Below the pieces are notes generated by a model. It was not told the DNA's origin, made no database searches, and was given only the letters and a program-made list of their open reading frames with translations. From the NCBI RefSeq assembly GCF_036227605.1, contig NZ_CP109487.1:2480001-2544000 (forward strand): 64,000 nt of DNA. The letters are read 5' to 3'. A program made the translations under genes and the position numbers. The stretch is from Streptomyces sp. NBC_01439 (lineage in GTDB: Bacteria; Actinomycetota; Actinomycetes; Streptomycetales; Streptomycetaceae). Shown in pieces: positions 51,592-61,300 of this stretch (its first letter is position 1; every line of letters begins with the position of its first letter).

Positions 51592-53972
51592 GGCTGATCC
51601 CGTCGGAGCTCTTCTTCCACTGTCTGGGTCCCCTGTTCGTAGTCCGCCCAGGCATCGGCCACCTCTTCGGGTGTCGCGTTGTCGGGCCGGACGACGCTTT
51701 CCTGCGCGCGGGGCTCGCGCAGCTGTTCGGCGATGTGGGTCTGCGGGACGCGCTCCGGGAGGGCGGGGCGGGCCGCGGGTGCGGGTACGGGTACGAGTGC
51801 GGGCACGGCCGCGGGCGCTGCGGGCACGGCCGCGGGTGCCTTCGCACGACGGCTCGGCAGCCCGGCGCTCGTGTGTACGAGCGGCTCGGGCTCGGGCTCG
51901 GGGGCGGGCTCGGGCGCCGGGGCGGGCTCGGGCGCCGCGGGCAGGCTCGGCACGGCGGCGGCCAGGGCCAAGGTCGGAGCCGGAGCCGGAGCCGGGAGCA
52001 GCTCCAGGACCCGGGCCTGCGGCTCGATCTCGCGGGGAGCCTGCTCATCGGTCGCCACCAGCAGCTGCCTGGGCAGGATCACCACCGCCGTGGTGCCCCC
52101 GTACACCGAGCGGCGCAGGGTCACGGTCGCGCGGAGCTGGTCGGCGAGGTGCCCGACCACGAAGAGCCCGAGCCGGTGCGCGTTCTGCGCCAGCACGGAG
52201 TACGGCGGGGCCTCGTGCAGGCGCCCGTTCATCTCCTCGTAGCGCTCGGGGCTCACCCGCGGACCCCGGTCCTCGATCTCGACCGACAGCCCGTCCGTCA
52301 CCAGTTCGGCGCGGATGACCACCTTGGACTTCGGCGGGGAGAACCGGGTGGCGTTGTCCAGTAGTTCCGCGAGCAAGTGGCTGATCTGGCTGATCGCGCT
52401 CGGTTCAACGCTGGTCTCGTCCAGGGCCTGCCGCTCGATGCGCCGGAAGTCCTCGACCTCCGCGGCCGCTTCGCGCAGCAGGTCGGCGACGCGCATGGGC
52501 TCGGTGTGCGGGTCGGGGACCTCGCCGCCGGCCAGGATGAGCAGGTTCTCGATCTGCCGCCGCATGCCGACCGTCAGTTGGTCGGCCCGCATCAGCTCGG
52601 CGAGCAGTGCCTCGTCGTGGCCGAAGGTGTCCTGGAGGTCCTCGGTGAGGCTCAGCTGGCGGCTGACCAGGTTCCCGGTGCGCGAGGCGATGCCCGAGGC
52701 GAACAGGCCGAATCCGTGGCGCTCGGCGGCGAGCTCGCGGTGTCCGTCGACGGACACCGCCACGGCCCGGGCGAAGGCGTCGCTGATGCGTCCGACCTCG
52801 TCCCGGTCGCCGGTCACGGTCGGCAGGGCCCCGGGGTCCACGGACTGCCCGCGCCGGAGCCGGGCGACGACCTCGGGAAGGGTCTCCTCGGCCACGGTCA
52901 CCGTGCGTTCGTGCAGGTCGTTCATGCGGCGGAGCACCGACCGGGTGGTGAAGACGACCACGATCACGACGGCCAGCAGTCCGCCGGCGCTGCCCAGGAT
53001 CAGCCAGGCGACCTCGGCCTGTAGGTCGTCGGCCTTGGCCTCGCCGCGGGCGAGCACCGAGCGCGCCAGGTCGATGTTGAGCGTGGTCATCTGCACCGAG
53101 AAGGTCGCGTGCGCGGGGGACCAGCCGCTGGTCTCGGCGGGCAGCCTGATGCCCGTGGCGATGTCCTTGTGCCCGGAGAGGACCGCGCTCTCGATGCGCG
53201 TCTTGGTCTGCCAGTCCGGGGAGCCGACGACCCGCTCGTAGGACCGCTGGTCCCGGGCCGTCAGGTGCGGCACGATCAGCGCCTCGTGCAGGTACCGCTG
53301 GGCGCCCAGGGCACTGACGAACTGGTCGTAGCCGACGTAGCTCAGGTCCCCGGACGGCCCGGCCAGCGCCAGGACGGTGTCCTCGCGCGCCACCATCTCG
53401 GTGGCCTGGAGCATCGACACCACGGGACGGCTCGCCTGGGCGAGTTCGGCGTCCTCTGCGTGGCTGAACTCCTGCTGGTAGACCTGGATGACCTTGCCGA
53501 TCACATCGGAGTAGTAGGCCAGGGTGCTGTCGGCGGAACCGCTGCGGGTGTCCGCGCGCTGCCGGTGATCGGCCAGCTTCTCCAACAGCCTGGTCACGTC
53601 AACGAAGGACCGCGAGGGATCGACCGCGAGTCGGCGGAACTCGGCCGCGGCCAGGTCCGTGGCATCGCGGCGGGCGCGCAGTTCGCCCTCGGACCTGTCG
53701 GCACCCGCCCACCGGGCGGCGGTGGCCGTCCGCTCGGCCTGCATGTCGACCATGAGCGTGTAGAGCGGCGCGCCGACCTGTTCGGCGGCCGCCACGTCGG
53801 ACCGCAGCTTGTCCGCCTGGGCCAGCAACCGTTCCGCGGTCACCGTCACTTGGGTGCCCATCGCGACGGTGGGGACCACCGCCAGCCAGATCAGCAGGGT
53901 GCGCAGGCGCACGGTACGCCGCCGACGGGTCGTCGACTGCCGACGTATGCCTTCGGGTTCCATGGGAGACAT
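51588..53972 (-). CDS. Nitrate/nitrite-sensing domain histidine-kinase-like sensor (CvnA-like)
   Basis: 794 aa. After a basic leader there is one helix (LRTLLIWLAVVPTVAMG), an extracytoplasmic NIT sensor domain (to about residue 310) and a second helix (LGSAGGLLAVVIVVVF). A HAMP-like linker and an ATPase domain follow, with N-box LLAELLDNATRFSPP (about residue 530) and GLFVVGHLADQL. A classic phospho-acceptor His box is not evident, as in other conservons. The C-terminal 150 residues are a disordered Pro/Glu/Ala repeat. The ATG at 53972 was chosen, with GAGGA 5 bases upstream, instead of a GTG at 54020. Confidence 0.9.
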   Translation of the reverse strand: MSPMEPEGIRRQSTTRRRRTVRLRTLLIWLAVVPTVAMGTQVTVTAERLLAQADKLRSDVAAAEQVGAPLYTLMVDMQAERTATAARWAGADRSEGELRARRDATDLAAAEFRRLAVDPSRSFVDVTRLLEKLADHRQRADTRSGSADSTLAYYSDVIGKVIQVYQQEFSHAEDAELAQASRPVVSMLQATEMVAREDTVLALAGPSGDLSYVGYDQFVSALGAQRYLHEALIVPHLTARDQRSYERVVGSPDWQTKTRIESAVLSGHKDIATGIRLPAETSGWSPAHATFSVQMTTLNIDLARSVLARGEAKADDLQAEVAWLILGSAGGLLAVVIVVVFTTRSVLRRMNDLHERTVTVAEETLPEVVARLRRGQSVDPGALPTVTGDRDEVGRISDAFARAVAVSVDGHRELAAERHGFGLFASGIASRTGNLVSRQLSLTEDLQDTFGHDEALLAELMRADQLTVGMRRQIENLLILAGGEVPDPHTEPMRVADLLREAAAEVEDFRRIERQALDETSVEPSAISQISHLLAELLDNATRFSPPKSKVVIRAELVTDGLSVEIEDRGPRVSPERYEEMNGRLHEAPPYSVLAQNAHRLGLFVVGHLADQLRATVTLRRSVYGGTTAVVILPRQLLVATDEQAPREIEPQARVLELLPAPAPAPTLALAAAVPSLPAAPEPAPAPEPAPEPEPEPLVHTSAGLPSRRAKAPAAVPAAPAAVPALVPVPAPAARPALPERVPQTHIAEQLREPRAQESVVRPDNATPEEVADAWADYEQGTQTVEEELRRDQP

Positions 53973-54201
53973 CGGTCCTCGCGAGCGGGGGACGGCGGGA
54001 GGCCGATCATAACCAGACACGGCGGAGATTCGGATAGGTGTCTGCAGGGGCCGAAGCGTGCTAGTTCCGGGAAATCATCGCAGGCCAGAGATCGGATCGG
54101 AATCGAACTGCGACGTACTCGACACCAAGGCCGCTGCCGCGGGTCGCGGCCGCCGGTTAACCGGTGGAGGTCACGGGGTGTCCGGTGGCGGGGTGAGGCC
54201 C

Positions 54202-55575
54202 ATGCCGTCGCACCGTGCCGAGCAGTTGGTCCGCGAGTTGCACGCCTCGCTGGGGCTCCGCAGACGCCCCGAGGACATCGCCCAGCTGATCCAGGATCTG
54301 TTCGCCGCCCGTCAGGTCGCTCCCGATCCCGCCACCTCCGAGGCCCTGGAGAAGGCCTCCCAGCACTCCCTGCGCAGGATCTGGCACGGATACACCTCCA
54401 TGCTGGAGGAGTTCGCCGCGCCCGTCGGCGCGCAGCGCCAGCTCGCCCGCGCCACGACGCTGTTCGCGTCCGTTCCCGAACTCCCCGAAGGGGCCGGGGA
54501 CGATCCGGCCGAAATCGAGGCGGTCATCCGCCGGGCCGGCGAGGAGATCCACCGCCGGTACGGGGAGAACGACTTCGGCCTGGACCGGCTGAACCGGATG
54601 GAGCGGGACGAAGTCGGCATCGGCGAGCTGTCCAAGCGTCAGTACAACAAACGGTTCCGGTTGCTGCGGCGGATGGAGGCGAAGCTGGCCCGGCTCCTGC
54701 ACGAACAACGCCGCCGCGAGGTCACGATGACCGGCAAGGGCGCGCTCGCGCACGCGCTGCCGTACGAGGTGTTCGGCGCGGACCCCGACACCGCCGCGTT
54801 CATTGCGTACCTCACCGCCCGCGCCCACATGCGCAGCGTCTTCACCAACACCGCGCAGCGCCGCCCGTACGACGAGGTCGCCGACGCGCTCCTGGGGCGC
54901 CTGCGCGCGGCGCCCGAACGGACCGACTGGTTCGCCGTGGCGCACGTCCACCCGACCCGCGAGGTGCTCGGGCACCTGTCCGACCAGGAGCTGATCCGGC
55001 TGCTGGTGCGGTGGAACCGCTTCCTGCGCGAGGTGGCCGAGCTGTTGGAGGACGCGTGGAACCGCTCCGGCTTCGAGGCGGCGAGCATGGTGGTGCGGCG
55101 GGGCGACGACTCCTCGACGTGGAACCAGGCGGCGCAGGCCTGGGGCACCGCCCGCGCGCACTGGTTCGCCCTGATGACCGAACTGGGCCAGGAGGAGGTC
55201 CTGGACCGGGTCTGCCCGGGCAAGGTCCCGCGGCTGATGGCGGCCGACGTGGCCGCCTGGCACCGCAGGAGCGGCGGCGGGCTGCACCCCGACACGTACG
55301 TGTGGGCGAATCTGCCGCGGCCCTGGGAGGTCCTGCGGGGCGAGAAGGAGTGCACGCGTTCGCTGGTGGAGGCGGCCTGCGCCCGGCACGGTGTGGATCC
55401 GGTCTCGGGCGGCTGGACCGCGCCCCGCCCGACGGCGGAGGCCGTTCGCTTCCAGCGCACGCCGGAGCTGGTGCACGGCGTGGCCGTCGCCGACCCGCTG
55501 ATGGCGAGCGCGATGCGGTCGGCGGGGGTGTTCTCGGGCCGCGGCAAGCGCGCGGCGGCCGAGGAATGGCTGTGA
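54202..55575 (+). CDS. Hypothetical protein, 457 aa
   Basis: No recognised domain. Charged, helix-rich soluble protein, with repeated Glu/Arg helices in the first half (RRPEDIAQLIQDLF; LDRLNRMERDEVG; KRFRLLRRMEAKLARLLHEQ). Conserved-looking motifs in the second half are FIAYLTARAHMRSVF, HVHPTREVLG and TYVWANLPRPWEVLRG. No signal peptide or membrane helix. Divergent from the conservon; the 229-bp spacer shows no other gene. The ATG at 54202 is used, with GGGGTGAGG just upstream. Confidence 0.7.
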   Translation: MPSHRAEQLVRELHASLGLRRRPEDIAQLIQDLFAARQVAPDPATSEALEKASQHSLRRIWHGYTSMLEEFAAPVGAQRQLARATTLFASVPELPEGAGDDPAEIEAVIRRAGEEIHRRYGENDFGLDRLNRMERDEVGIGELSKRQYNKRFRLLRRMEAKLARLLHEQRRREVTMTGKGALAHALPYEVFGADPDTAAFIAYLTARAHMRSVFTNTAQRRPYDEVADALLGRLRAAPERTDWFAVAHVHPTREVLGHLSDQELIRLLVRWNRFLREVAELLEDAWNRSGFEAASMVVRRGDDSSTWNQAAQAWGTARAHWFALMTELGQEEVLDRVCPGKVPRLMAADVAAWHRRSGGGLHPDTYVWANLPRPWEVLRGEKECTRSLVEAACARHGVDPVSGGWTAPRPTAEAVRFQRTPELVHGVAVADPLMASAMRSAGVFSGRGKRAAAEEWL

Positions 55576-55637
55576 CTCCTGGGGCCGCGAAATCCCGTTG
55601 ACCCGGGAGCCGTGGCGTACGGATGATCGGGGCCGGC

Positions 55638-55710
55638 GGCGAGGAAGCTCTGTGGAGGAGCGCCCGGCTCGCACTCCGGGTGGACGTAGGTTCGAATCCT
55701 GCCCTCGCCG
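55638..55710 (+). tRNA. tRNA-like cloverleaf with 8-nt anticodon loop (possible pseudo-tRNA)
   Basis: Acceptor GGCGAGG (55638-55644) pairs perfectly with CCTCGCC (55703-55709). D-arm GCTC-TGTGGAG-GAGC, anticodon stem CCCGG/CCGGG around the 8-base loop CTCGCACT, T-arm GTAGG-TTCGAAT-CCTGC. The oversized anticodon loop and short D-loop are abnormal. If U33 is the T at 55669 the anticodon would be CGC (Ala), but the G3:U70 pair expected of tRNA-Ala is missing. Could be a divergent tRNA, a pseudogene or an attachment-site remnant. Confidence 0.45.
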
Positions 55711-55757
55711 CCCTCACCTGCTTCACCTGCTTCACCGGTTTCGGACGCACGGACGGG

Positions 55758-56210
55758 ATGCGCATGGCCACGCAGGAGCACGAGGACGCGGCCGTGCACG
55801 CGGCCATGGTCGCGGCCGACGCCGACCGCTGGGACGGCGGCCAGCCCTGCACGTTCTCCGCGTTGCTCGATCACTGGGCCCACCAGGTGGCGGGCGTGGA
55901 GGAGGGCTACGCGTGGTGCCTCGACGATTTCGACTACGAGATCTGGTGCCGGACCAGACTGGCCCGCGTCTGGCCCCTCCTGCCCACGCAGTTCCGACCG
56001 GCCCGGCAGCCGGTGCTCGACGAACTCGACGGGCGGTTCCGCGCGGCGACCATCGAGTGGCCCGGCCGCGGCGGCGAGGAGCAGTGGTGGCTGTGGCGCT
56101 TCCCCCGACTGCTCGGGATCGAACCAGGGGACTCCTACGACGGGGGCTGGCCGGCGGGCTGGGTGCGGATGCCCTTCCCCAAACCGGACGCCGTCCGGGT
56201 CATCGTCTGA
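55758..56210 (+). CDS. Hypothetical protein, 150 aa
   Basis: Soluble, acidic and Trp-rich (LLDHWAHQVAGVEEGYAWCL; EEQWWLWRFPRLLG). No family recognised. The open frame continues upstream through the tRNA-like sequence, so an internal ATG is taken (55758, with ATG 55764 as alternative), preceded by GGACGGG. It is followed 25 bp later by another unknown gene. Confidence 0.62.
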   Translation: MRMATQEHEDAAVHAAMVAADADRWDGGQPCTFSALLDHWAHQVAGVEEGYAWCLDDFDYEIWCRTRLARVWPLLPTQFRPARQPVLDELDGRFRAATIEWPGRGGEEQWWLWRFPRLLGIEPGDSYDGGWPAGWVRMPFPKPDAVRVIV

Positions 56211-56235
56211 CCCCGCGTCGGCCTACCCTCCTCGC

Positions 56236-56970
56236 ATGAGCATCGGCGTGCACGTCCCCGAGTACCTGCAAGGCAGCGAGTTGGTCGCGAGTGAGGACCT
56301 CGCGAAGGACCCCGCGTTCTGGCTGGCTCACGTCCTGCTGACGATGGGCGATCCCGGTGAACCGGTCGAACCGTACGGGGTGGACGCGGCGGCCTACGAC
56401 GCCATGGTGGAGCGGCTCGGCGACCCCGAGCAGCCCTGGCCCGTCCTGAGGGTCTGCTGCGACGGCGGGCACACGGTCTACGCCGTCTACGCCAACGAGG
56501 AGGACCAGAACGACGTCGACTTCTTCGTCCACCATCCAGAGTGGGGGCGCCTCGGCCATCTCGGCCAGTGCGGTGCCGACGGGGCCGGCCCGGGCCTGTC
56601 CTGGACCGAGCTCCTCGCGCTCGCCACGAGCACCAGGGAAGGCGGTGCGGGGCTGACCGATCCGTCCGAGCGCCTCCTCCTGCTGCTGCCCGTGCTCGGC
56701 GACGCCGACCTGCCCGGCGAGGCATACGACACCGTGGCCCGCGCGCTGTCCCGTTGCGGGATCCGGCCGGAGGCCACCGGCGCTCTGGCCGCGATGCTGC
56801 TCGGCGAGCCGGACCCGGCCGGCGGACCCCGGTGGACCGTGACCGGCGACCATCCGATCGCCGTCTGCTCGTCCCCGTACAGCCCCCGCCGGGTACCGCT
56901 CGCCCTCGGCATCACGCCGGACCAGGCCCGGGCCCTGGCCACCGCCCTCGGCAGCCGCCCGGGGACCTGA
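56236..56970 (+). CDS. Hypothetical protein, 244 aa
   Basis: Soluble acidic protein beginning SIGVHVPEYLQGSELVASED. A possible small sensor-like first half contains VYAVYANEEDQNDVDFFVHH, and a helical Leu/Ala-rich second half ends TPDQARALATALGSRPG. No signal peptide, membrane helix or known motif. Converges with the Ser/Thr kinase gene (stops 30 bp apart). Confidence 0.65.
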   Translation: MSIGVHVPEYLQGSELVASEDLAKDPAFWLAHVLLTMGDPGEPVEPYGVDAAAYDAMVERLGDPEQPWPVLRVCCDGGHTVYAVYANEEDQNDVDFFVHHPEWGRLGHLGQCGADGAGPGLSWTELLALATSTREGGAGLTDPSERLLLLLPVLGDADLPGEAYDTVARALSRCGIRPEATGALAAMLLGEPDPAGGPRWTVTGDHPIAVCSSPYSPRRVPLALGITPDQARALATALGSRPGT

Positions 56971-56999
56971 GCCCGGGTCCTTCGGGTCGAGGCGGCGGA

Positions 57000-58373
57000 C
57001 TACCGGGCATCGGCGGCCGGTCGGCCGGTCAGCGATCCCCGGGGCTCGCCCCGTACGAGCTTCCCGGCAGCGCTCAGGAGCCGTACCGGAACGTCCGGCC
57101 GCTGCGGGGCGCGCTGCGCGAGGTGGTGGCGCAGGGCCGGGTCCGGGGCGCACCGGTAGCGTTCGAGGTAGTAGGCGATCTGGTCGGACCAGACCCAGAG
57201 GCCGTCGGTGCGGAAACCGGCGGGCACCACCCTGCTCCGGGCCGGATCAAGGCGGTCCGGTTCCGGTACGAGGCCGTGCAGGGCCACGGGAGCCTCCCGG
57301 AGGAACCTGAGCAGCGCGGCGCACTCCTCGGCGGAGGTCACGTGCTCGCGGTCGGGTGCGATGGCCGGCTCGCCGTCGGGCCCCCGGAAGTCGAAGACCC
57401 GCGCGAGGTGCAGCGCGGTGGCCGGGGACGTCCCGCCGTCCGGCGATCGCGGGGCCGCCGCTGCGGCGAGCGGGTCGGCGAGCGGGTCGGCCCGCGTGGG
57501 CGTGTAGCCACGGGGCGCCTCCAGCTGCCGGAGCCGGCCGCTGACGGCCGCGGCGTCCGGCGGCCGGGCCTCGCGGTCCTTGGCCAACAGGTCGAGGATG
57601 AGCCGTTCCAGGCCGGCGGGCAGGTCGGGACGGAGCTCCGTCGGTGAGGGCGGAGGTTCGTGGAGGTGTCGGGCGAGGACGGTATGGACCGCCCCGGTTC
57701 CGAACGGCGTTGCGCCCGTGACCAGTTCGTACAGGAGGCAGCCGAGCGAGTAGAGGTCGGCGCGGGCGTCGACCGCCACGCCCCGGATCTGTTCCGGGGA
57801 GGCGTAGGGCGGGCTGCCGAGGAAGTGCCCGATCTCCGTCAGTTTGGTCAGGCCCCGGCTGCCCGGGGCGGCTCCGGGCAGCAGCGCGGCGATGCCGAAG
57901 TCCACGACCTTGACGGTTCCGGTCCGGGTCAGGATGACGTTCGACGGCTTGAGGTCCCGGTGGACGATCTCCTTCGCGTGCGCGGTGTGCAGCGCGGCAC
58001 AGATCTGGCGGGCCCATGCGAGTACGTCGATCAGGGGTTGCGGCGCCCCGTCGCGGACCAAGGTGTCCAGCGAGCTGCCCTCGACCAGCTCCATCACCAC
58101 GTGGTAGCAGGGGTCCTTCCGGAAGTCGTAGACCGTGACGATGTGCGGGTCTCCGGCCAGCCGTGCGGTGAAACTGGCCTCGCGCTCGAACCGGGCCCGG
58201 AAGTGCATGTCCTGCGCCGCGGCAGGGTGGATCAGCTTGAGCGCGACCTCCCGGTCGAGCAGCTCGTCGTGGGCGCGCCACACCTCGCCCATCCCGCCCG
58301 CCCCCAGCGCCGCGCGCAGCCGGTAGCGCCCGTCGAGCAGCCGGCCGTCCGCGGCGCCGGTCACCGCACTCAC
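57000..58373 (-). CDS. Serine/threonine protein kinase
   Basis: 457-aa Hanks-type kinase. The glycine loop is [11 protein letters not shown], the ATP Lys is in VALKLIHP, the catalytic loop HRDLKPSN, the metal loop VDFGIA and the APE-like site ASPEQI. The kinase domain ends near residue 275. The C-terminal 180 residues have no PASTA repeats and no membrane helix, so the kinase is cytoplasmic; this part ([20 protein letters not shown]) is unassigned. The GTG start overlaps the TGA of the giant Hsp70-like gene (GTGA), so both proteins are made from one message, and the kinase or its partner may modify the other. Confidence 0.9.
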   Translation of the reverse strand: MSAVTGAADGRLLDGRYRLRAALGAGGMGEVWRAHDELLDREVALKLIHPAAAQDMHFRARFEREASFTARLAGDPHIVTVYDFRKDPCYHVVMELVEGSSLDTLVRDGAPQPLIDVLAWARQICAALHTAHAKEIVHRDLKPSNVILTRTGTVKVVDFGIAALLPGAAPGSRGLTKLTEIGHFLGSPPYASPEQIRGVAVDARADLYSLGCLLYELVTGATPFGTGAVHTVLARHLHEPPPSPTELRPDLPAGLERLILDLLAKDREARPPDAAAVSGRLRQLEAPRGYTPTRADPLADPLAAAAAPRSPDGGTSPATALHLARVFDFRGPDGEPAIAPDREHVTSAEECAALLRFLREAPVALHGLVPEPDRLDPARSRVVPAGFRTDGLWVWSDQIAYYLERYRCAPDPALRHHLAQRAPQRPDVPVRLLSAAGKLVRGEPRGSLTGRPAADAR

Positions 58374-61300
58374 CTCCCGTCTCCGCCGGCCGCGCCCGTC
58401 AGACCGAATCCGGCGCTCGCGAGCAGGGCGGCCAGCGAGTCGGTGGTGACGGCGAAGGCGGGCTCCGTCTCCGCGCGCACGACCAGCGTGCCGATCACCT
58501 CGCCGAGCTCGTTGAGCAGGGGGCCGCCGGACGCTTCGGGGGGCAGTCCCAGATCGGTCTTGAACAACTGGAGCCGATGCTCCGGGAAGACCTCGAACTT
58601 CTCGACGATGCCGGGCAGCAGTGCCTCGTCCGGGGCGGGGGCCCAGACGAGGTCGCCGATGTGGACGAGCCGGGGGAAGCCCAGGCGCAGCGGCGCCGCC
58701 TGCACCGGCTCGGCCAGGAGCAGCACGGCCGTATCGATGGCGGAGGAGTCGGCTAGGAAGACCCGGCGCACGGCCCGCTCCCCTTCGACCAGTCGCACCG
58801 TCATCCCCTGGGGGTCCTGAGCCGACCACCGCCGGCTGGTCAGGACGTGGCGGTCCGAGATCAGGAACCCGCTGCCCTCCTGGCCGCTGCCGTCCGCCAC
58901 CCGTACCAGGGCGGACCTGGCCGACGCCACGAACGCCCCGAGCTCCTCCGGATCGAGCACGACCGCGCGCAGCCGAGCCGCGTCGGCCAGCAGCGTCCGC
59001 CGGTAGCCCGCTACGTCCCCGGCGCCGGCGAGGCAGTGCAGCCGTCGCCGGAGATCGTCGGGGGCGGTGAGCGGCTCGGTCAGTTCCTCCAGCGCCTGGA
59101 GCGCCCGACCGTGGTCACCGGCGTCGTGCAGTGCGCGGAAGCGCGTCAGCGGGTCGCTGTCCACCGCGGCGAGTGCCGCGAGCACGCCGTTCCAGCGCCT
59201 CAGCCGGGCCATGCCCTGCCGCATGGCGTCGAGGTGCACCCCGAGCTGGTGGGCGAGGTGCTGTCCCGCGGCCGCCCGTTCCGCCAGGACCGGCTGGGCG
59301 AGGTGGTCCTGCGCGGTGGTCAGCAGGTCCCGCAACGGGGCGCGCAGGGAGAGGAGTTCGCCCTCCAGCTCGGCCGACTGCGGGCCGTACATCTCGGCGA
59401 GCATGCCCTGCACGGCCGGGTCCAGGGCCTGGCGGGAGGGCCGGTGGGCGCGCAGGCGCTCGCGGAACTCGTGGCAGAGCGGCTCGCAGTCGCCGAGCTC
59501 GATCGCCTCCTCCACCAGCCGGCGCAGGGCGCGCCCGAGTTCCTCCAGTTCGCGCTGGACGGAGTGCCGCCGCGACATCGTCTCGATCTCGCTCGGTGCG
59601 AGCAGGGTCGTCTCGGTGAACTCGGCCGAGCTGCTGTTCCCGGTCACCGTATCGCGCGCCGTGACCGTCAGGACGCAGCTCCTGTCGAAGCCGAAGGTCA
59701 CTTCGATCTGCGGTACTCCTTGCGCGACCGGCGGGATGCCCGTCAGCCGCAGGACCCCCACCAGCGCACGTGGCTCGATCCGGCCGATGTAGACCTTGAC
59801 CTCCACCTCCGTTTGAAGGTCCCGGGTCGTGGTGTAGGTCTTCGCCGCCTGGGTCGGAATGGGTGTGTTCCGCTCGATCAGGACGGAGAAGCCCGTGGTG
59901 CCGTCGGCCTCGGCGACCGCGATCCCGAGGTCGAAGGGGGTCACGTCCTCCAGTTGGACGTCCTCGAGGAGGCCGGAGAGCACCGCCCCTTCCAGCGCGG
60001 CACCGCGGGCCACGGCCGTCCGGGCGTCCAACAGGACCGTGCGTTCGGCCTCGAAGACCTCCTCCACGGTCCCGCTGATCAGCGGCGAGAGCATCGGGCC
60101 GCCGACCAGGACGAGGTGGTCGGGCGGGAGGCCGCGCTCGTCCATCATCCGCTCGCAGACGTCGCGCAGGGTGCGCAGCGAGTCGGCGAGCAGGACGGCG
60201 AGCTCGTCGCGGGTCAGCTCCAGGCGCACTTCCGGCTGCCCGAGGTAGGCGTTGAGGATGTATTCGGCCTCGCGCTGGGAGGAGAGGGCGATCTTGAGGT
60301 GCTCGGCGGCCAGTTCGAGCCGTCGGCGGGCCCGGCCGGTCGCCGGGACCTCGAGTCCGCGGGCGCGGAGCCGCCGCGCGAGCTCGTCGGCCACGATGCG
60401 GTCGAAGTCGTACCCGCCGTACTCGTTGTCGCCGAGGATGTTCCGGACCTGGTAGCGGTTGCCCCAGACCTCCATGGCGCTCACGTCGAGGGTGCCCGCG
60501 CCGAGGTCCACGACGGTGACCTCGCCGCTCAACCGCCGCTGGGCGGCGGCCGCCAGGCAGGCCGCCGTCGGTTCGTGGATCAGGCGCCTGGCCTTCACCC
60601 CGGCGATCTCGCACGCGCTGCGGGTGGCGTGCTTGGCGTTGTTGAGGAAGTACGCGGGGATGGTGAGGATCACCTCGTCCCGCTTCAGTGTGAGGTCGTG
60701 GTGCTCGGCCGCCCACTCCAGCCATTCGTCGCGGACCTGGCCGAGCGCTTCGCGGGCCAGCTCGCCGAGCCGTTCCCGTACCTGCCCGGCGAGGTGTTTC
60801 TCCACCAGCGTACGGGCGTGCGCGATCAGGCGTGCGGCGACCTCTTCCGGCCGGTAGGAGCGGTCGAGGATGGTGTAGGACATGCCGTCGCCCATCCGCC
60901 GCTTGGACGCGCTGATGTGGCCGACCACCCAGGAGGCGAGGATCTGGTCGCCGGTCAGTCCGACGAGTTCCTCGCCCCCCTTGGTCACCGTCAAGGTGGA
61001 GGCGAACTGGGGGTTCACTCCGTCCGGACAGATCACCGGCTGCCCGCTGTGCGCGTCGTAGAGGGCGGCCACGCACGAGTGGGTGCCGAGGTCGAGACCC
61101 CAGACCGTGGCGAAGCGGGCGTCCGTCTCGGCGCGGGCCCGCTGCGCCCACTCGGCCACCCGCTCCTCGAACACCTTGCGGCCGACGGCGCCGATCGCCT
61201 GCAGGGCCCGGCCCACCCGTTCCCGCTGCAGCTCGGGGACGGCCGCGTCGTCCTGCTCGACCAGTGACTTCAGGATCCCGGCGGCCGCCGAGTCGCGCCC

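Noticed and set aside
47900..54020. P450 (48139-49308) as the CvnE member of the conservon
   Set aside because: It lies on the opposite strand and is coupled to the Ole-like operon, whereas conservon P450s are co-directional with cvnABCD.
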